Source: JABIAL01 sp964645825
GTDB lineage: Bacteria; Patescibacteriota; Patescibacteriia; UBA1558; GWA2-36-10
Assembly (NCBI GenBank): GCA_964645825.1
Contig: CAZXZY010000015.1
Span: 1 to 16,974, forward strand
Length of the DNA: 16,974 nucleotides
Reading direction: 5' to 3'
Shown here: piece by piece, positions 1 through 8,153 of the stretch
Numbering within the stretch: the stretch's first letter is position 1
How the letters are laid out: every line of letters begins with the position of its first letter
The notes under the pieces: model-generated
Told to the model about the DNA's origin: nothing
Database searches by the model: none
What the model saw: only the letters and a program-made list of their open reading frames with translations
Program-made: the position numbers and the translations under genes

Positions 1-102
1 AGTGGCCAAGAATATTTGCAAAATTGTCAAAAAGACGACATTTGTCGTTTAGGGAAAATTCCATTTGATGTAATTAATCAAGAGTTAAAAAAATTATTGT
101 AA
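1..102 (+). CDS. C-terminal end of an unidentified protein (partial)
   Basis: An open frame runs from the first base of the window to a TAA at 100-102, giving the last 33 residues of a protein that begins outside the window. The tail ends in a basic, leucine-rich helix (QELKKLL) and contains two cysteines. I do not recognise the family. The stop codon overlaps the ATG of the next gene by one base (TAATG), so it is probably in the same operon and may also be a glycan-assembly enzyme, but that rests on position only. Confidence 0.6.
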   Translation, partial: SGQEYLQNCQKDDICRLGKIPFDVINQELKKLL

Positions 103-1256
103 TGCGTAAAGAAGTTAACAAAAGAAAAGTATCTTTTTTCTTAATTAGCTTATTTGGTGGTGGCGGCGAAATAGTCGTCTTAGATTTGGCTAAATGGTTT
201 GCCAGCAATGGCTTTTCAGTTGATTTACTTTTATTTACTAGAAAAGGCCGCATAGAAGATAAAATAGACAAGCGTATTAATATTATAGATTTAAAATCTA
301 GTAGAATTATTCTTTCTATTTTTGAGATAGCTAAATATTTAAAAAAACAGAAGCCGGTAGCTATTTTAGGCACATCAGAGCATGCTAATTTAGTTTTGAT
401 TACAGCTAAATTAGTTTCTTTTTCTAAAACTAAAATTTTTGCTAGAGTGGGGATACTATTCTCCAAATTATTTGAAAATTATAAAAAGAAAAGAGATCGA
501 CTTATACCTTTCTTAATAAGGATATTATACCCAAGAGCCGATATGATTATCGCTAATTCAAAAAATGTAGCATTAGATCTAGAAAAAATTTCTGGCATTC
601 CAAATAATAAAATTAAAGTTATTTATAATCCAAAGTTTTTGCAAGAAATTAAAATTAAATCTCAACAAGGAGAATGGTCTTATCCAAACAAGCACACCAT
701 TTTAGCTGTTGGTCGACTAGATGGCCAAAAACATTTTGAAATACTAATCAAAGCCTTTGATGGCATAAGAAAAGAAATTGATGCTCAATTGATAATTTTG
801 GGTGAAGGAGGAGAAAGAAAAAAATTGGAAAAATTAGTCAAAGATTTAGAGCTTAAAGATGTTTATTTACCGGGTTTTGTACAAAATCCTTATTTTTATA
901 TGAAAAATGCTAGCATTATTGTTTCTACGTCTATTCATGAAGGTTTTTCTAATGTTTTGATTGAAGCTGGTATTTTAGGCTTAGCAGTTATCGCTACAGA
1001 TTGTGGATCTGGCACAAGAGAATTATTGGCCCCTAATTCAGATTGTACTAAGCAATTAGGAGGTGATAAGATAGACTACGCTGATAACGGTATTCTTATA
1101 GCTAGTGGGAATCATAAAAGTTTATCCAAGGCTATGTTAACTTTACTTAAAGATGATGAATTAAGAGCGGGGTATTCTAAAAAAATTAAAGATTTTAGTC
1201 AAAAATTTGACTCAGATAAAATTTTACAGGAGTTTAAAAAATTATTTTTATCATGA
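102..1256 (+). CDS. GT4-family (group 1) glycosyltransferase
   Basis: This 384-residue protein has the length and layout of a GT-B fold retaining glycosyltransferase of family GT4. The N-terminal acceptor domain opens with a glycine-rich loop (GGGGE, residues 19-23). The C-terminal donor domain starts at the AVGRLDGQK stretch (202-210). It carries the family EX7E signature, E280 and E288 in EGFSNVLIE, which binds the nucleotide-sugar donor, followed by the usual ATDCGSGTREL segment (298-308). No membrane segment is evident, so it should act at the cytoplasmic face, adding a sugar to a lipid-linked glycan. It overlaps the preceding stop by one base and the following methyltransferase start by four (ATGA), which indicates translational coupling. 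No Shine-Dalgarno sequence precedes it. The donor and acceptor sugars cannot be read from the sequence. Confidence 0.9.
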   Translation: MRKEVNKRKVSFFLISLFGGGGEIVVLDLAKWFASNGFSVDLLLFTRKGRIEDKIDKRINIIDLKSSRIILSIFEIAKYLKKQKPVAILGTSEHANLVLITAKLVSFSKTKIFARVGILFSKLFENYKKKRDRLIPFLIRILYPRADMIIANSKNVALDLEKISGIPNNKIKVIYNPKFLQEIKIKSQQGEWSYPNKHTILAVGRLDGQKHFEILIKAFDGIRKEIDAQLIILGEGGERKKLEKLVKDLELKDVYLPGFVQNPYFYMKNASIIVSTSIHEGFSNVLIEAGILGLAVIATDCGSGTRELLAPNSDCTKQLGGDKIDYADNGILIASGNHKSLSKAMLTLLKDDELRAGYSKKIKDFSQKFDSDKILQEFKKLFLS

Positions 1257-1882
1257 AAATATTTAAGTCAAAAAAAGAATTGATCAAAAATCAGATTTTA
1301 AATAATGATATTGTTTTAGATGTTGGCTTTTGGGGAGAGCAGGCGGATGTTAATAGCCCTGATTGGCCACATAATATTTTATTGTCTCAAGCTCAAGAAG
1401 TTTTTGGTGTGGATCTAGATTTTGATGAAACAACATTAATTAAAAAAGAAAATTATAAAAAACAAACAGCTGAAAATTTTAATTTTGGCAAAGAATTTGA
1501 TATAATTTTTGCAGGTGACGTATTAGAGCATTTGTCTAATCTAGGTTTGTTTTTGGATTCTTGCAAGAGAAATTTGAAATTGAATGGTAGATTGATTATT
1601 ACAACTCCGAATGCTTTTAGTTTGTTTAGTATAGTTGAAAAATTATTTAAAAAAGAACCAAGTGTTAATAGCAATCACACTGTTTATTTTAATTTTGTAG
1701 TTTTAAAAAAGTTATTAGAAAAAAATAATTGGAAAATAGTAGAGAGTGCATATTTAGATGATGCTTGGCCTAAATATAAGCAAAGTTTCAAAAGAAAAAA
1801 TTTGTGGCTTGTGTATAAATTTTTTGGTATATTTACGAAAAAGTTTATTCAAAACATAGTTATCGTTGCCTCTCCTAAATAG
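1253..1882 (+). CDS. Class I SAM-dependent methyltransferase
   Basis: This 209-residue protein has a Rossmann-type methyltransferase core of the Methyltransf_11/23 kind. Motif I is VLDVGFWGE (21-29), an altered version of the usual DxGxGxG. The acidic residue binding the SAM ribose lies in GVDLD (52-56). The post-core motif DVLEHL (89-94) and the strand ITTPN (116-120) are typical of methyltransferases found in surface-polysaccharide clusters. The region after 140 (NHTVYF, then a hydrophobic and basic tail) probably forms the substrate-specific cap. It begins inside the stop codon of the GT4 gene (ATGA overlap). Its likely role is O-methylation of a sugar, inferred from the neighbours. A small-molecule or lipid substrate cannot be excluded. 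Confidence 0.82.
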   Translation: MKIFKSKKELIKNQILNNDIVLDVGFWGEQADVNSPDWPHNILLSQAQEVFGVDLDFDETTLIKKENYKKQTAENFNFGKEFDIIFAGDVLEHLSNLGLFLDSCKRNLKLNGRLIITTPNAFSLFSIVEKLFKKEPSVNSNHTVYFNFVVLKKLLEKNNWKIVESAYLDDAWPKYKQSFKRKNLWLVYKFFGIFTKKFIQNIVIVASPK

Positions 1883-1897
1883 TAATTTATGTAATAT

Positions 1898-2596
1898 ATG
1901 AATTTTTTGAGAGTTGTAAAAAATTTAAAAAATAGATACAAATATTCTACCAATAGAAGGGGGCCATTTTATGATTTAGCAATTGATTATTTGCCAAAGA
2001 AAAAAGACAGTGTCCTTTTGGACATAGGTTGCGGTGATGGTTCTTTTGTAGATCGTTTACATTTGTTAGAAAAATATGTCAAAGTATGGCTGTTGGATGA
2101 TAATAAGGAGATAAGTAATAAAAAGAATGGCTTGCTTTATACTGCGCCAGATAAATTGCCATTTGATGATTTGTCAGTTGATTTTATCCATTGTAGTCAC
2201 ATGATAGAGCATTTAAATATCTCAGATTTCTTTTCTTTTCTTAAAGAAATAGATAGAGTCTTGAGTCATGATGGAGTGCTGGTTATATCAGCGCCTTTAT
2301 TGAATTATAGGTTTTATGAAGAATTCACACATGTAAAGCCTTATGGGCCGGGTATTTTTGAAGAGTACATGTGTCATGATTCTAATACTAATAATGTCAC
2401 CGGTGAAAAAATTTCTCGTCAATATAAAAAAGAAAAATTAATTTTTAGGTATCATAAAAATCCTGATCATTTAGAATGGGGCTCAAAGTTTTTGTTGGTT
2501 GATATGCTTATGAAAATTGTTAAAAAGACATTTTCTCTTTTGGGTTTTATCAAGTTTGAGAAAAATGGATACACAATAGTCTTAAGAAAAAAATAA
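1898..2596 (+). CDS. Class I SAM-dependent methyltransferase
   Basis: This 232-residue methyltransferase has a canonical SAM-binding loop, LDIGCGDGSF (41-50). The acidic ribose-binding position falls near LLDDN (65-69). The post-core motif HMIEHL (101-106) and strand VLVISAP (127-133) follow. The C-terminal third (from about 140, with EEFTHVKPYG) is unlike that of the neighbouring methyltransferase, so the two probably modify different positions or substrates. It starts 15 bases after the previous stop with no Shine-Dalgarno sequence. Methylation of a glycan is inferred from the operon context. Confidence 0.82.
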   Translation: MNFLRVVKNLKNRYKYSTNRRGPFYDLAIDYLPKKKDSVLLDIGCGDGSFVDRLHLLEKYVKVWLLDDNKEISNKKNGLLYTAPDKLPFDDLSVDFIHCSHMIEHLNISDFFSFLKEIDRVLSHDGVLVISAPLLNYRFYEEFTHVKPYGPGIFEEYMCHDSNTNNVTGEKISRQYKKEKLIFRYHKNPDHLEWGSKFLLVDMLMKIVKKTFSLLGFIKFEKNGYTIVLRKK

Positions 2597-2606
2597 TCAG
2601 ACAAGT

Positions 2607-3323
2607 ATGTTATTAAATAAAAAAATAAAAAAGAACATTGTAATTTATACAGCTGTTTTTGGCGCTAAGGATAACTTGATAGATCCAAAATGTGTGCCCA
2701 AAAATGTAGACTTTATTTGTTTTACCGATCAAGATTTCAAATCTGATGTTTGGCAAATTAAAAAAGTAAAACCAATCTTTGATGATAGTGTAAGAAGCGC
2801 TAGAATTTATAAAGTATTACCTCATAAGTTTTTATCAGAGTATGAGTATTGCGTGTGGGTAGATGGCAATATTCAGGTAAAGAGAGATGTTAATAGTTTG
2901 ATAAAAAGATATTTGAAAGATTGCAATTTTGCATCTTATGATCATACAAAGACCAAAGATTCGAGAGACTGCATTTATGATGAGGCAAATATACTGATAG
3001 ATGCGGCTAGAAATAAAAAAACATACAAAGATTCACCGGAGCTGATCAAAAAACAAATGGCTAAATATAAAGCATTACATTATCCAGAGCATAATGGGCT
3101 GATTTCTAGCATGATTGTGATTAGAAGGCATAATGAAAAAGATGTCATTAAAACCATGGAGTGTTGGTGGAAAGAGATTGAGAATAATAGTCGCAGAGAT
3201 CAATTAAGTTTTAATTTTGCTGCCTGGAAAAATAATTTTAAATTTAGTTATTTAAGAGGGGACTCAAGAAATAATTTCTTTTTTAAACATTTCAATCACA
3301 AAAGACGCGAGAATTATAGATAA
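2607..3323 (+). CDS. DUF616 / TOD1-type putative glycosyltransferase
   Basis: This 238-residue protein matches the pattern I know for the DUF616 family (PF04765; the TOD1/MUCI70 hexosyltransferase-like domain). It has an N-terminal strand IYTAVFGAKD (13-22), then DFICFTD (35-41), a metal- or nucleotide-binding-like WVDGN (84-88), and the late conserved block WW (187-188) plus SRRDQLSF (195-202). The family has a GT-A-like fold and plant members act in pectin biosynthesis; bacterial members lie in glycan clusters. The domain fills the whole protein and no membrane helix is seen. It is the last plus-strand gene before the strand switch and converges with the flippase, with only six bases between the two stop codons. 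A glycosyltransferase role is likely but the specific reaction is unknown. Confidence 0.78.
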   Translation: MLLNKKIKKNIVIYTAVFGAKDNLIDPKCVPKNVDFICFTDQDFKSDVWQIKKVKPIFDDSVRSARIYKVLPHKFLSEYEYCVWVDGNIQVKRDVNSLIKRYLKDCNFASYDHTKTKDSRDCIYDEANILIDAARNKKTYKDSPELIKKQMAKYKALHYPEHNGLISSMIVIRRHNEKDVIKTMECWWKEIENNSRRDQLSFNFAAWKNNFKFSYLRGDSRNNFFFKHFNHKRRENYR

Positions 3324-3329
3324 TCCAGC

Positions 3330-4604
3330 TTATATTTTTTTGAAGAAATATGCCAACATGACGGTGTTTAATAGCAATGGAGCAGCCAAAGCTATTATCG
3401 CACCCATAATTCCAAACATTGGCAATAAGATTACGAGCAGCACTATTCTGGCTAGTGAGCTGATTATAGATATTTTATATAGAGCTTTAGTTTTTTGATG
3501 AGCCTTTAGTGTCAGACTAATGAGTTTTTGAGGGTATAACAGTACGGTTAACATGTACCATTGAGAATATTTTATAGCTTCTAGATATTGTGGGAATAGT
3601 AATTTATATATAAAAGGTGCTAAAATGACATATAAAATAACTATTGGCACCAAAATAATAAAAAATTTTATCATTTTTTGTGGTAATGTTTTTTTTATTA
3701 CTGCTATATCTTGATTGGCCATTTTAGGAAAGGCTAGAGTCTGCAGCGTATTGAGTTGATTTTTTATATGCATTATTGGTGATAGCACTAGCACATAAAT
3801 CGCTAATTGCGCTGCACCTAGGAAGTACCACAGTAACAGCTTATCTATATTCAATGATATTAATCCCAATGCATCTATTGCACTGAGGTGTTTGCCATAT
3901 GAAATTGTCTTAGTATCTTTTGTGGTGTTCGGTTTAGTATTTTTAAGCGTCAACTTGAAAAAAAATATTCTAAGTATCGTATTTGATAGTAAGTATACAG
4001 ATATTAAAATAACGAGACTATTTGAAAGAATAACAGTAATACAGATAGCTAGAAATGAGATAATTTGTGTTATGAGTCTATAGGATGTTAAAGTTTTAAA
4101 CTCTTTTTTTCCGATTAAAACTGAATTATAAACAGTAAAAGAATCCAGGAATGGTATAAATAATCCACAAATTAGTAAAGGTAGACCAAGTGAATAATTG
4201 TCCTGCGAGAAGTAATATATACCTATGCCTAGACATATAATTCCAGCTATTGAGCTCCATTTTATTTTTGTTTTCAAGACATCTATGGTTGATCCTTCGA
4301 ATCCCTGTGTGATAGATTTGGTCAGTGAAGTATCTAATCCTGGTAGATTAAATATATATAATAATCCTATAATAGATAATATGTATTGAAAATTACCAAA
4401 TGTTTCTTTTGGTAAAAAATTGGCATATATTATTAATAATATAAATCCCACTATAGCCGAAATAATTTTTCCAGTAGTTAACCAAAAACCGCCTTTAGTT
4501 AAATACACCATATCAGTTTTGGTGTATTTTTCGCTCCAGCGTAAAAGGTGGTAAGTTTTATTTTTAAATTTGTTCCACATTATTTTATCTGCCCATAGTG
4601 GCAT
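3330..4604 (-). CDS. Wzx-like oligosaccharide flippase (MOP superfamily)
   Basis: This protein of up to 424 residues is almost entirely hydrophobic, with about 12 predicted membrane segments, as expected for polysaccharide biosynthesis flippases. The first segment pair (about 39-90, including GKIISAIVGFILL and ANFLPKETFGNFQY) is characteristic of the family. So is the mid-protein NIDKLLLWYFLG (252-263), which normally begins the second half. It should move the completed undecaprenyl-linked oligosaccharide across the membrane. The chosen ATG (4604-4602) overlaps the upstream sugar phosphotransferase by 20 bases. An ATG at residue 9 (4580-4578), four bases after the upstream stop, is an equally plausible start. 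It forms a minus-strand pair with the priming enzyme. Its end lies six bases from the converging DUF616 gene, with no recognisable terminator between them. Confidence 0.88.
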   Translation of the reverse strand: MPLWADKIMWNKFKNKTYHLLRWSEKYTKTDMVYLTKGGFWLTTGKIISAIVGFILLIIYANFLPKETFGNFQYILSIIGLLYIFNLPGLDTSLTKSITQGFEGSTIDVLKTKIKWSSIAGIICLGIGIYYFSQDNYSLGLPLLICGLFIPFLDSFTVYNSVLIGKKEFKTLTSYRLITQIISFLAICITVILSNSLVILISVYLLSNTILRIFFFKLTLKNTKPNTTKDTKTISYGKHLSAIDALGLISLNIDKLLLWYFLGAAQLAIYVLVLSPIMHIKNQLNTLQTLAFPKMANQDIAVIKKTLPQKMIKFFIILVPIVILYVILAPFIYKLLFPQYLEAIKYSQWYMLTVLLYPQKLISLTLKAHQKTKALYKISIISSLARIVLLVILLPMFGIMGAIIALAAPLLLNTVMLAYFFKKI

Positions 4605-5949
4605 TAAAAATTGTATTGATAGTTTTTAGGATAATAGAAATATCTAAAGCAATGCTTTGATTTTTAATATAAAATAAATCGTATTGTAGTTTTTCTCTAG
4701 CATCTGCAACTGAGGCCCCATAAGGAAAATTAATTTGAGCCCAACCAGTCAATCCAGGCTCAGCCAAATGTCTTTCGTTGTAAAAGGGGATTTCTTTTTT
4801 TAGAGTTTCCACAAATTCAGGTCTTTCTGGGCGAGGACCAACAAAGCTCATTTCTCCTTTTAAAATATTCCAAAATTGGGGTGTTTCATCTAATCTGGTT
4901 TTACGCATGAATTTACCAATTTTGGTAACACGCTTATCTTTTTTTTGGGCCCATTGAGCGCCATCTTGTTCAGCATCGTGCATCATCGATCTTAGCTTGT
5001 AAGCGTAAAATATTTTACCACCCAAGCCAACTCTTTTTTGTTTATAGATAATTGGTCCTTTTGATTCTAATTTAATGATAATTATCAAAATTGGCAGTAT
5101 AAATAATGTGATTAGGCCAAATAATGAAGCAAAGAAAATATCGTAAATTCTTTTAATCACCAAGAACCATTGATTATTTGTCTGGCCAAAATTTTGTAAG
5201 AACCAATTTTTTTCTAGAGAAGTGATTGGAATTTTACCAGTTATTTTTTCATAAAAATCAGTTAGACTAAAATAATTTATTTTTAAATCCAAACTTTCAA
5301 ATAGATAACGAGCTACTTCTGGGCCATATTTAGCATCATTGACTACCACTACTGTACTGATATGATTTTCTTGTAAATTTTGCTTTAGGTTAGCTAAGTC
5401 TCTGGCTGTTTTTGCTATTTGGAATTTTTCTGGTAGGTGGACATTATCAGGATTTACTATCAATTTTAGTTTATAACCCAGATGGGGCTTGAGAATGATT
5501 TCTTCAGCTAACAATAATGATTCCTGGTTTACGCCAATGATAGCTATATTGTTTGATAATTTATCGCTAGCAATCATTATATAAAATAATTTTCTCCAGA
5601 CAATCCACAAAACAGCAAAAACTAGCACTAAGATGATTAGAACTTTTTGGGGACGGATATAACTAAATCTATCAAAGATAATATAGAAGAAAGTAAAGGC
5701 AATAGCGGTATTGATCAGTAAGTTGCTAACTAATCGGCCATAAAATTTATAGTCATTTTTTACTTTACGTATTTCGTATAAGCCATTGATGAAAAATACA
5801 ACGATCCAAAGAATAAATACAATAGAGAATGGCCAGAAATGTTTTTGCCATAACTCCGTATCTACGTTATTATATCTAAACAAGAGTGTCAGCCATAAAG
5901 AGGCATATAGTAGTACAATATCAACCAATAACAGGATAAATTTTTTCAT
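4585..5949 (-). CDS. Polyprenyl-phosphate sugar phosphotransferase (glycan-priming enzyme)
   Basis: This 454-residue protein has the long polyisoprenyl glycosylphosphotransferase architecture. Four N-terminal membrane segments lie at about 4-25, 40-56, 73-92 and 102-124. A Rossmann-like soluble domain spans about 133-235, another hydrophobic segment about 270-292, and the catalytic bacterial sugar transferase domain (PF02397) the rest. Visible catalytic motifs are KLRSM (318-322), the Asp-Glu dyad in RLDETPQFWN (352-361), FVGPRPERPEF (369-379) and LAEPGLTGWAQ (395-405). It should transfer a sugar-1-phosphate from a nucleotide sugar to undecaprenyl phosphate, starting the lipid-linked glycan. 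It is first in the minus-strand operon, just downstream of a strong consensus promoter with a leader of only about 19 bases, and is followed by the flippase. Whether the sugar is glucose, galactose or an N-acetylated one is not evident. Confidence 0.92.
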   Translation of the reverse strand: MKKFILLLVDIVLLYASLWLTLLFRYNNVDTELWQKHFWPFSIVFILWIVVFFINGLYEIRKVKNDYKFYGRLVSNLLINTAIAFTFFYIIFDRFSYIRPQKVLIILVLVFAVLWIVWRKLFYIMIASDKLSNNIAIIGVNQESLLLAEEIILKPHLGYKLKLIVNPDNVHLPEKFQIAKTARDLANLKQNLQENHISTVVVVNDAKYGPEVARYLFESLDLKINYFSLTDFYEKITGKIPITSLEKNWFLQNFGQTNNQWFLVIKRIYDIFFASLFGLITLFILPILIIIIKLESKGPIIYKQKRVGLGGKIFYAYKLRSMMHDAEQDGAQWAQKKDKRVTKIGKFMRKTRLDETPQFWNILKGEMSFVGPRPERPEFVETLKKEIPFYNERHLAEPGLTGWAQINFPYGASVADAREKLQYDLFYIKNQSIALDISIILKTINTIFNATMGR

Positions 5950-5953
5950 AAGT

Positions 5954-5982
5954 TTGTCTTACTCAATTTTTTATATTATAAT
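5954..5982 (+). promoter_or_regulatory. Divergent sigma-70-type promoter for the ligase operon
   Basis: On the plus strand, TTGTCT (5954-5959, four of six matches to TTGACA) lies 17 bases before a perfect TATAAT (5977-5982). A start near 5989 would give a leader of about 55 bases before the ATG at 6045. The leader is very AT-rich and has no Shine-Dalgarno sequence. The weaker -35 suggests it is less active than its divergent partner. Confidence 0.55.
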
Positions 5983-6004
5983 AGAAATAACCACATTTTG
6001 TCAA
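5975..6004 (-). promoter_or_regulatory. Sigma-70-type promoter for the priming/flippase operon
   Basis: Read on the minus strand, a perfect -35 TTGACA (6004-5999) is followed after 18 bases by a perfect -10 TATAAT (5980-5975). The expected transcription start is near 5968, leaving a leader of about 19 bases before the ATG at 5949. It is the best promoter match I found in the window. Its -10 overlaps the -10 of the divergent plus-strand promoter by four bases. Confidence 0.7.
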
Positions 6005-6044
6005 ATCAATTTTATTTAAATAAATCAAATTATTTACTATTTTT

Positions 6045-8147
6045 ATGCTAAATTTTTTACGCCGATACAATGATTATAACGATTATCTGTTATTAGTAGT
6101 TAAAATCGGATTGGGCTTAGTTTTATTCTTACCATTAGTTGTCTTATCTGATTTTTATTTCCCTTTTATTGCTCCTCGTAATTTAATATTTAGGTTTATT
6201 ATTGAGCTTATCTTTTTTATTTATTTATATTTAGTTTGGTTTCACAAAGATTTACGACCAAAGTTTAATAAGAGCTTTTGGTTTTTCGTGTTACTTGTAC
6301 TTGCGTTAACAATTTCAAGTTTATTAGGACAAAATTTTGGTTTTAGTTTTTGGAGTAATTTTGAAAGAATGGATGGTTTAGCAAATTGGTTGCACTTGAT
6401 CATGTATTTGCTTGTATTGTTAGGAGTGTTACAAGATAAAAAAGATTGGCGTTTATTTTTTAATATATCTTTATTGGCAGCCTGGATAGTAGCTTTGATA
6501 GCTTGGGGACAAAAATTAAATTTAGATTTTGTTATAGCTTCGTCAGGTGATGCTAGATTGACTGCTACTTTGGGCAATGCCGCATATGTTGGCTCGTACA
6601 TGATGCTACATATGATTTTAGCTTTTTATTTATTTTTAAAAAAGCCACGATGGCCAATTAGAATATTTTATAGCCTTAGCTTTGTATTATTCTTATTTGT
6701 TTTAATAAATACACAAACTAGAGGAGCATTTTTAGGGATTTTATTATTTGTTTTTTTACTAGCTATATTTTACCTATGGTTTGAAAGAAAAAAAAGAAAT
6801 AAATTATATTATATAATTTTATCTATACTCATCGCTGGTTTGGTGTTTTTAGGTAGTTTATTTATTCAAAAAGATAGCGCTTGGGTACAACAAGTTCCAA
6901 TTTTTAATAAATTAACTAGTATTTCTTTATCTGATATTACAACTCAATCTCGTTTGATGATTTGGCAAAGTAGTTTGCAGGGTGTAGCAGAAAAACCAAT
7001 TTTAGGTTGGGGTGAGGAAAATTTTATGTATGTTTTCAATAAAAATTTTCCTATAGAAATATTCCATAATTTAGGTTCAGAAATTTGGTTTGATCGTCCA
7101 CATAATGTTTTGATTCAGCATTTAGCGCAAGGAGGAATTGTAGGTCTAGCTTTATATTTGTCCATATTTATTTATTTAATAATTAGATTATATAAAAAAT
7201 ATAAAGTAGATAAAAAGTGGCTGTTTCCATTTTTTTGGATTAGTTTTTTGATTAGCTTTTTATTTCATGATTTATTTATTTTTGATAGTTTAAACACTAA
7301 TGTTATTTTGTATTTAATGTTGGGGTATCTATTTGTTGGTGATAAGTCATTCAAAATTTTTAAAAATCCAAAACCAACACCAAAAATTATCGTAGTTTTA
7401 TTTTGCACTATCGTATTTTTATTTGTTACTAATTTATTTTTTATTCAACCCACTAAATCAAATCTTCTTTTAGTAAATACTATAAGATCTTTTTCTCTGT
7501 CGACGACTGATGAACAAATAACAGAATCTTTAGAAAAATGGCAAAAATCTTGGGATTTATCTTTATTGGGCGATAGAGAAAAAGTGGAGAATTTACATCG
7601 TATTGCTTTATCAACAATAGCTAGGCAAAACATTTCCATAGAGTCAAAGTATCAGATTTTGACTGCAGCAGAACAATATTTAGAGGTTATAACGCAACGT
7701 TATCCTAATGATGTACGGACTAATTTATTTTTAGCTAATTTTTACTTCGACTTTATTAGTCTTGATCCTAGTTTTGCAGATAAAAATTTAGATCTTTTAA
7801 ATAAGATGCATGCTTTAGCTCCTCAACGACCAGATATTTATTTTCATTTAACCGATGCATATTTGGTGCAAGGCAATCTTGTTGAAGCTAAAAGAACAGC
7901 TCAAGAGCTAATAGAGCTAGCTCCTTGGGTTAATGGCGTATACTGGAATTTAATGAAGGTAGCCTTAGCTGAGCGGGATCTAATTTTATTAGATGATGTT
8001 TTGACTAAATTATCTAATTTGAATATGAGTAAAATAGGACAAAAGTTTAAAGCTGACGAGATAGAAAAATTAGATAATATAATCCTTCAGGCTCAGGCAC
8101 AAGGATTATCTGATATGGTTGATATCGTAGAGAGTAATATCAAATAA
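6045..8147 (+). CDS. O-antigen ligase/Wzy-family membrane protein with TPR tail (copy 1)
   Basis: This 700-residue protein has about 12 membrane segments over residues 1-465, then a soluble helical region to the end. It carries the marks of the Wzy_C/O-antigen ligase family (PF04932): FERMDG (106-111), TLGNAAYVGSY (175-185), an arginine in TQTRGAF (223-229), LGWGEENF (320-327), and the large periplasmic-loop histidine in RPHN (351-354). The C-terminal part, notably 594-630 (PDIYFHLTDAYLVQGNLVEA), looks like tetratricopeptide repeats. Members either polymerise lipid-linked repeats (Wzy), ligate glycan to lipid A, or transfer it to protein (PglL/PilO). Lipid A is not expected in the inferred lineage, so polymerase or protein transferase is more likely. 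It is paralogous to the next gene, whose start lies six bases after this stop. Confidence 0.85.
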   Translation: MLNFLRRYNDYNDYLLLVVKIGLGLVLFLPLVVLSDFYFPFIAPRNLIFRFIIELIFFIYLYLVWFHKDLRPKFNKSFWFFVLLVLALTISSLLGQNFGFSFWSNFERMDGLANWLHLIMYLLVLLGVLQDKKDWRLFFNISLLAAWIVALIAWGQKLNLDFVIASSGDARLTATLGNAAYVGSYMMLHMILAFYLFLKKPRWPIRIFYSLSFVLFLFVLINTQTRGAFLGILLFVFLLAIFYLWFERKKRNKLYYIILSILIAGLVFLGSLFIQKDSAWVQQVPIFNKLTSISLSDITTQSRLMIWQSSLQGVAEKPILGWGEENFMYVFNKNFPIEIFHNLGSEIWFDRPHNVLIQHLAQGGIVGLALYLSIFIYLIIRLYKKYKVDKKWLFPFFWISFLISFLFHDLFIFDSLNTNVILYLMLGYLFVGDKSFKIFKNPKPTPKIIVVLFCTIVFLFVTNLFFIQPTKSNLLLVNTIRSFSLSTTDEQITESLEKWQKSWDLSLLGDREKVENLHRIALSTIARQNISIESKYQILTAAEQYLEVITQRYPNDVRTNLFLANFYFDFISLDPSFADKNLDLLNKMHALAPQRPDIYFHLTDAYLVQGNLVEAKRTAQELIELAPWVNGVYWNLMKVALAERDLILLDDVLTKLSNLNMSKIGQKFKADEIEKLDNIILQAQAQGLSDMVDIVESNIK

Positions 8148-8153
8148 TTTTTC

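Noticed and set aside
1228..1232. AGGAG as a Shine-Dalgarno sequence for the methyltransferase at 1253
   Set aside because: It ends 20 bases before the ATG, too far for normal pairing. The ATGA overlap suggests coupling instead.
3321..3345. Bidirectional terminator between the converging DUF616 and flippase genes
   Set aside because: The stops are six bases apart and I found no G-C stem followed by a T tract on either strand.
6242..6601. Minus-strand open frame opposite the first ligase gene
   Set aside because: It lies wholly inside a well-supported membrane-protein gene, has no recognisable domain and no ribosome-binding or promoter signal. It is a shadow of AT-rich coding sequence.
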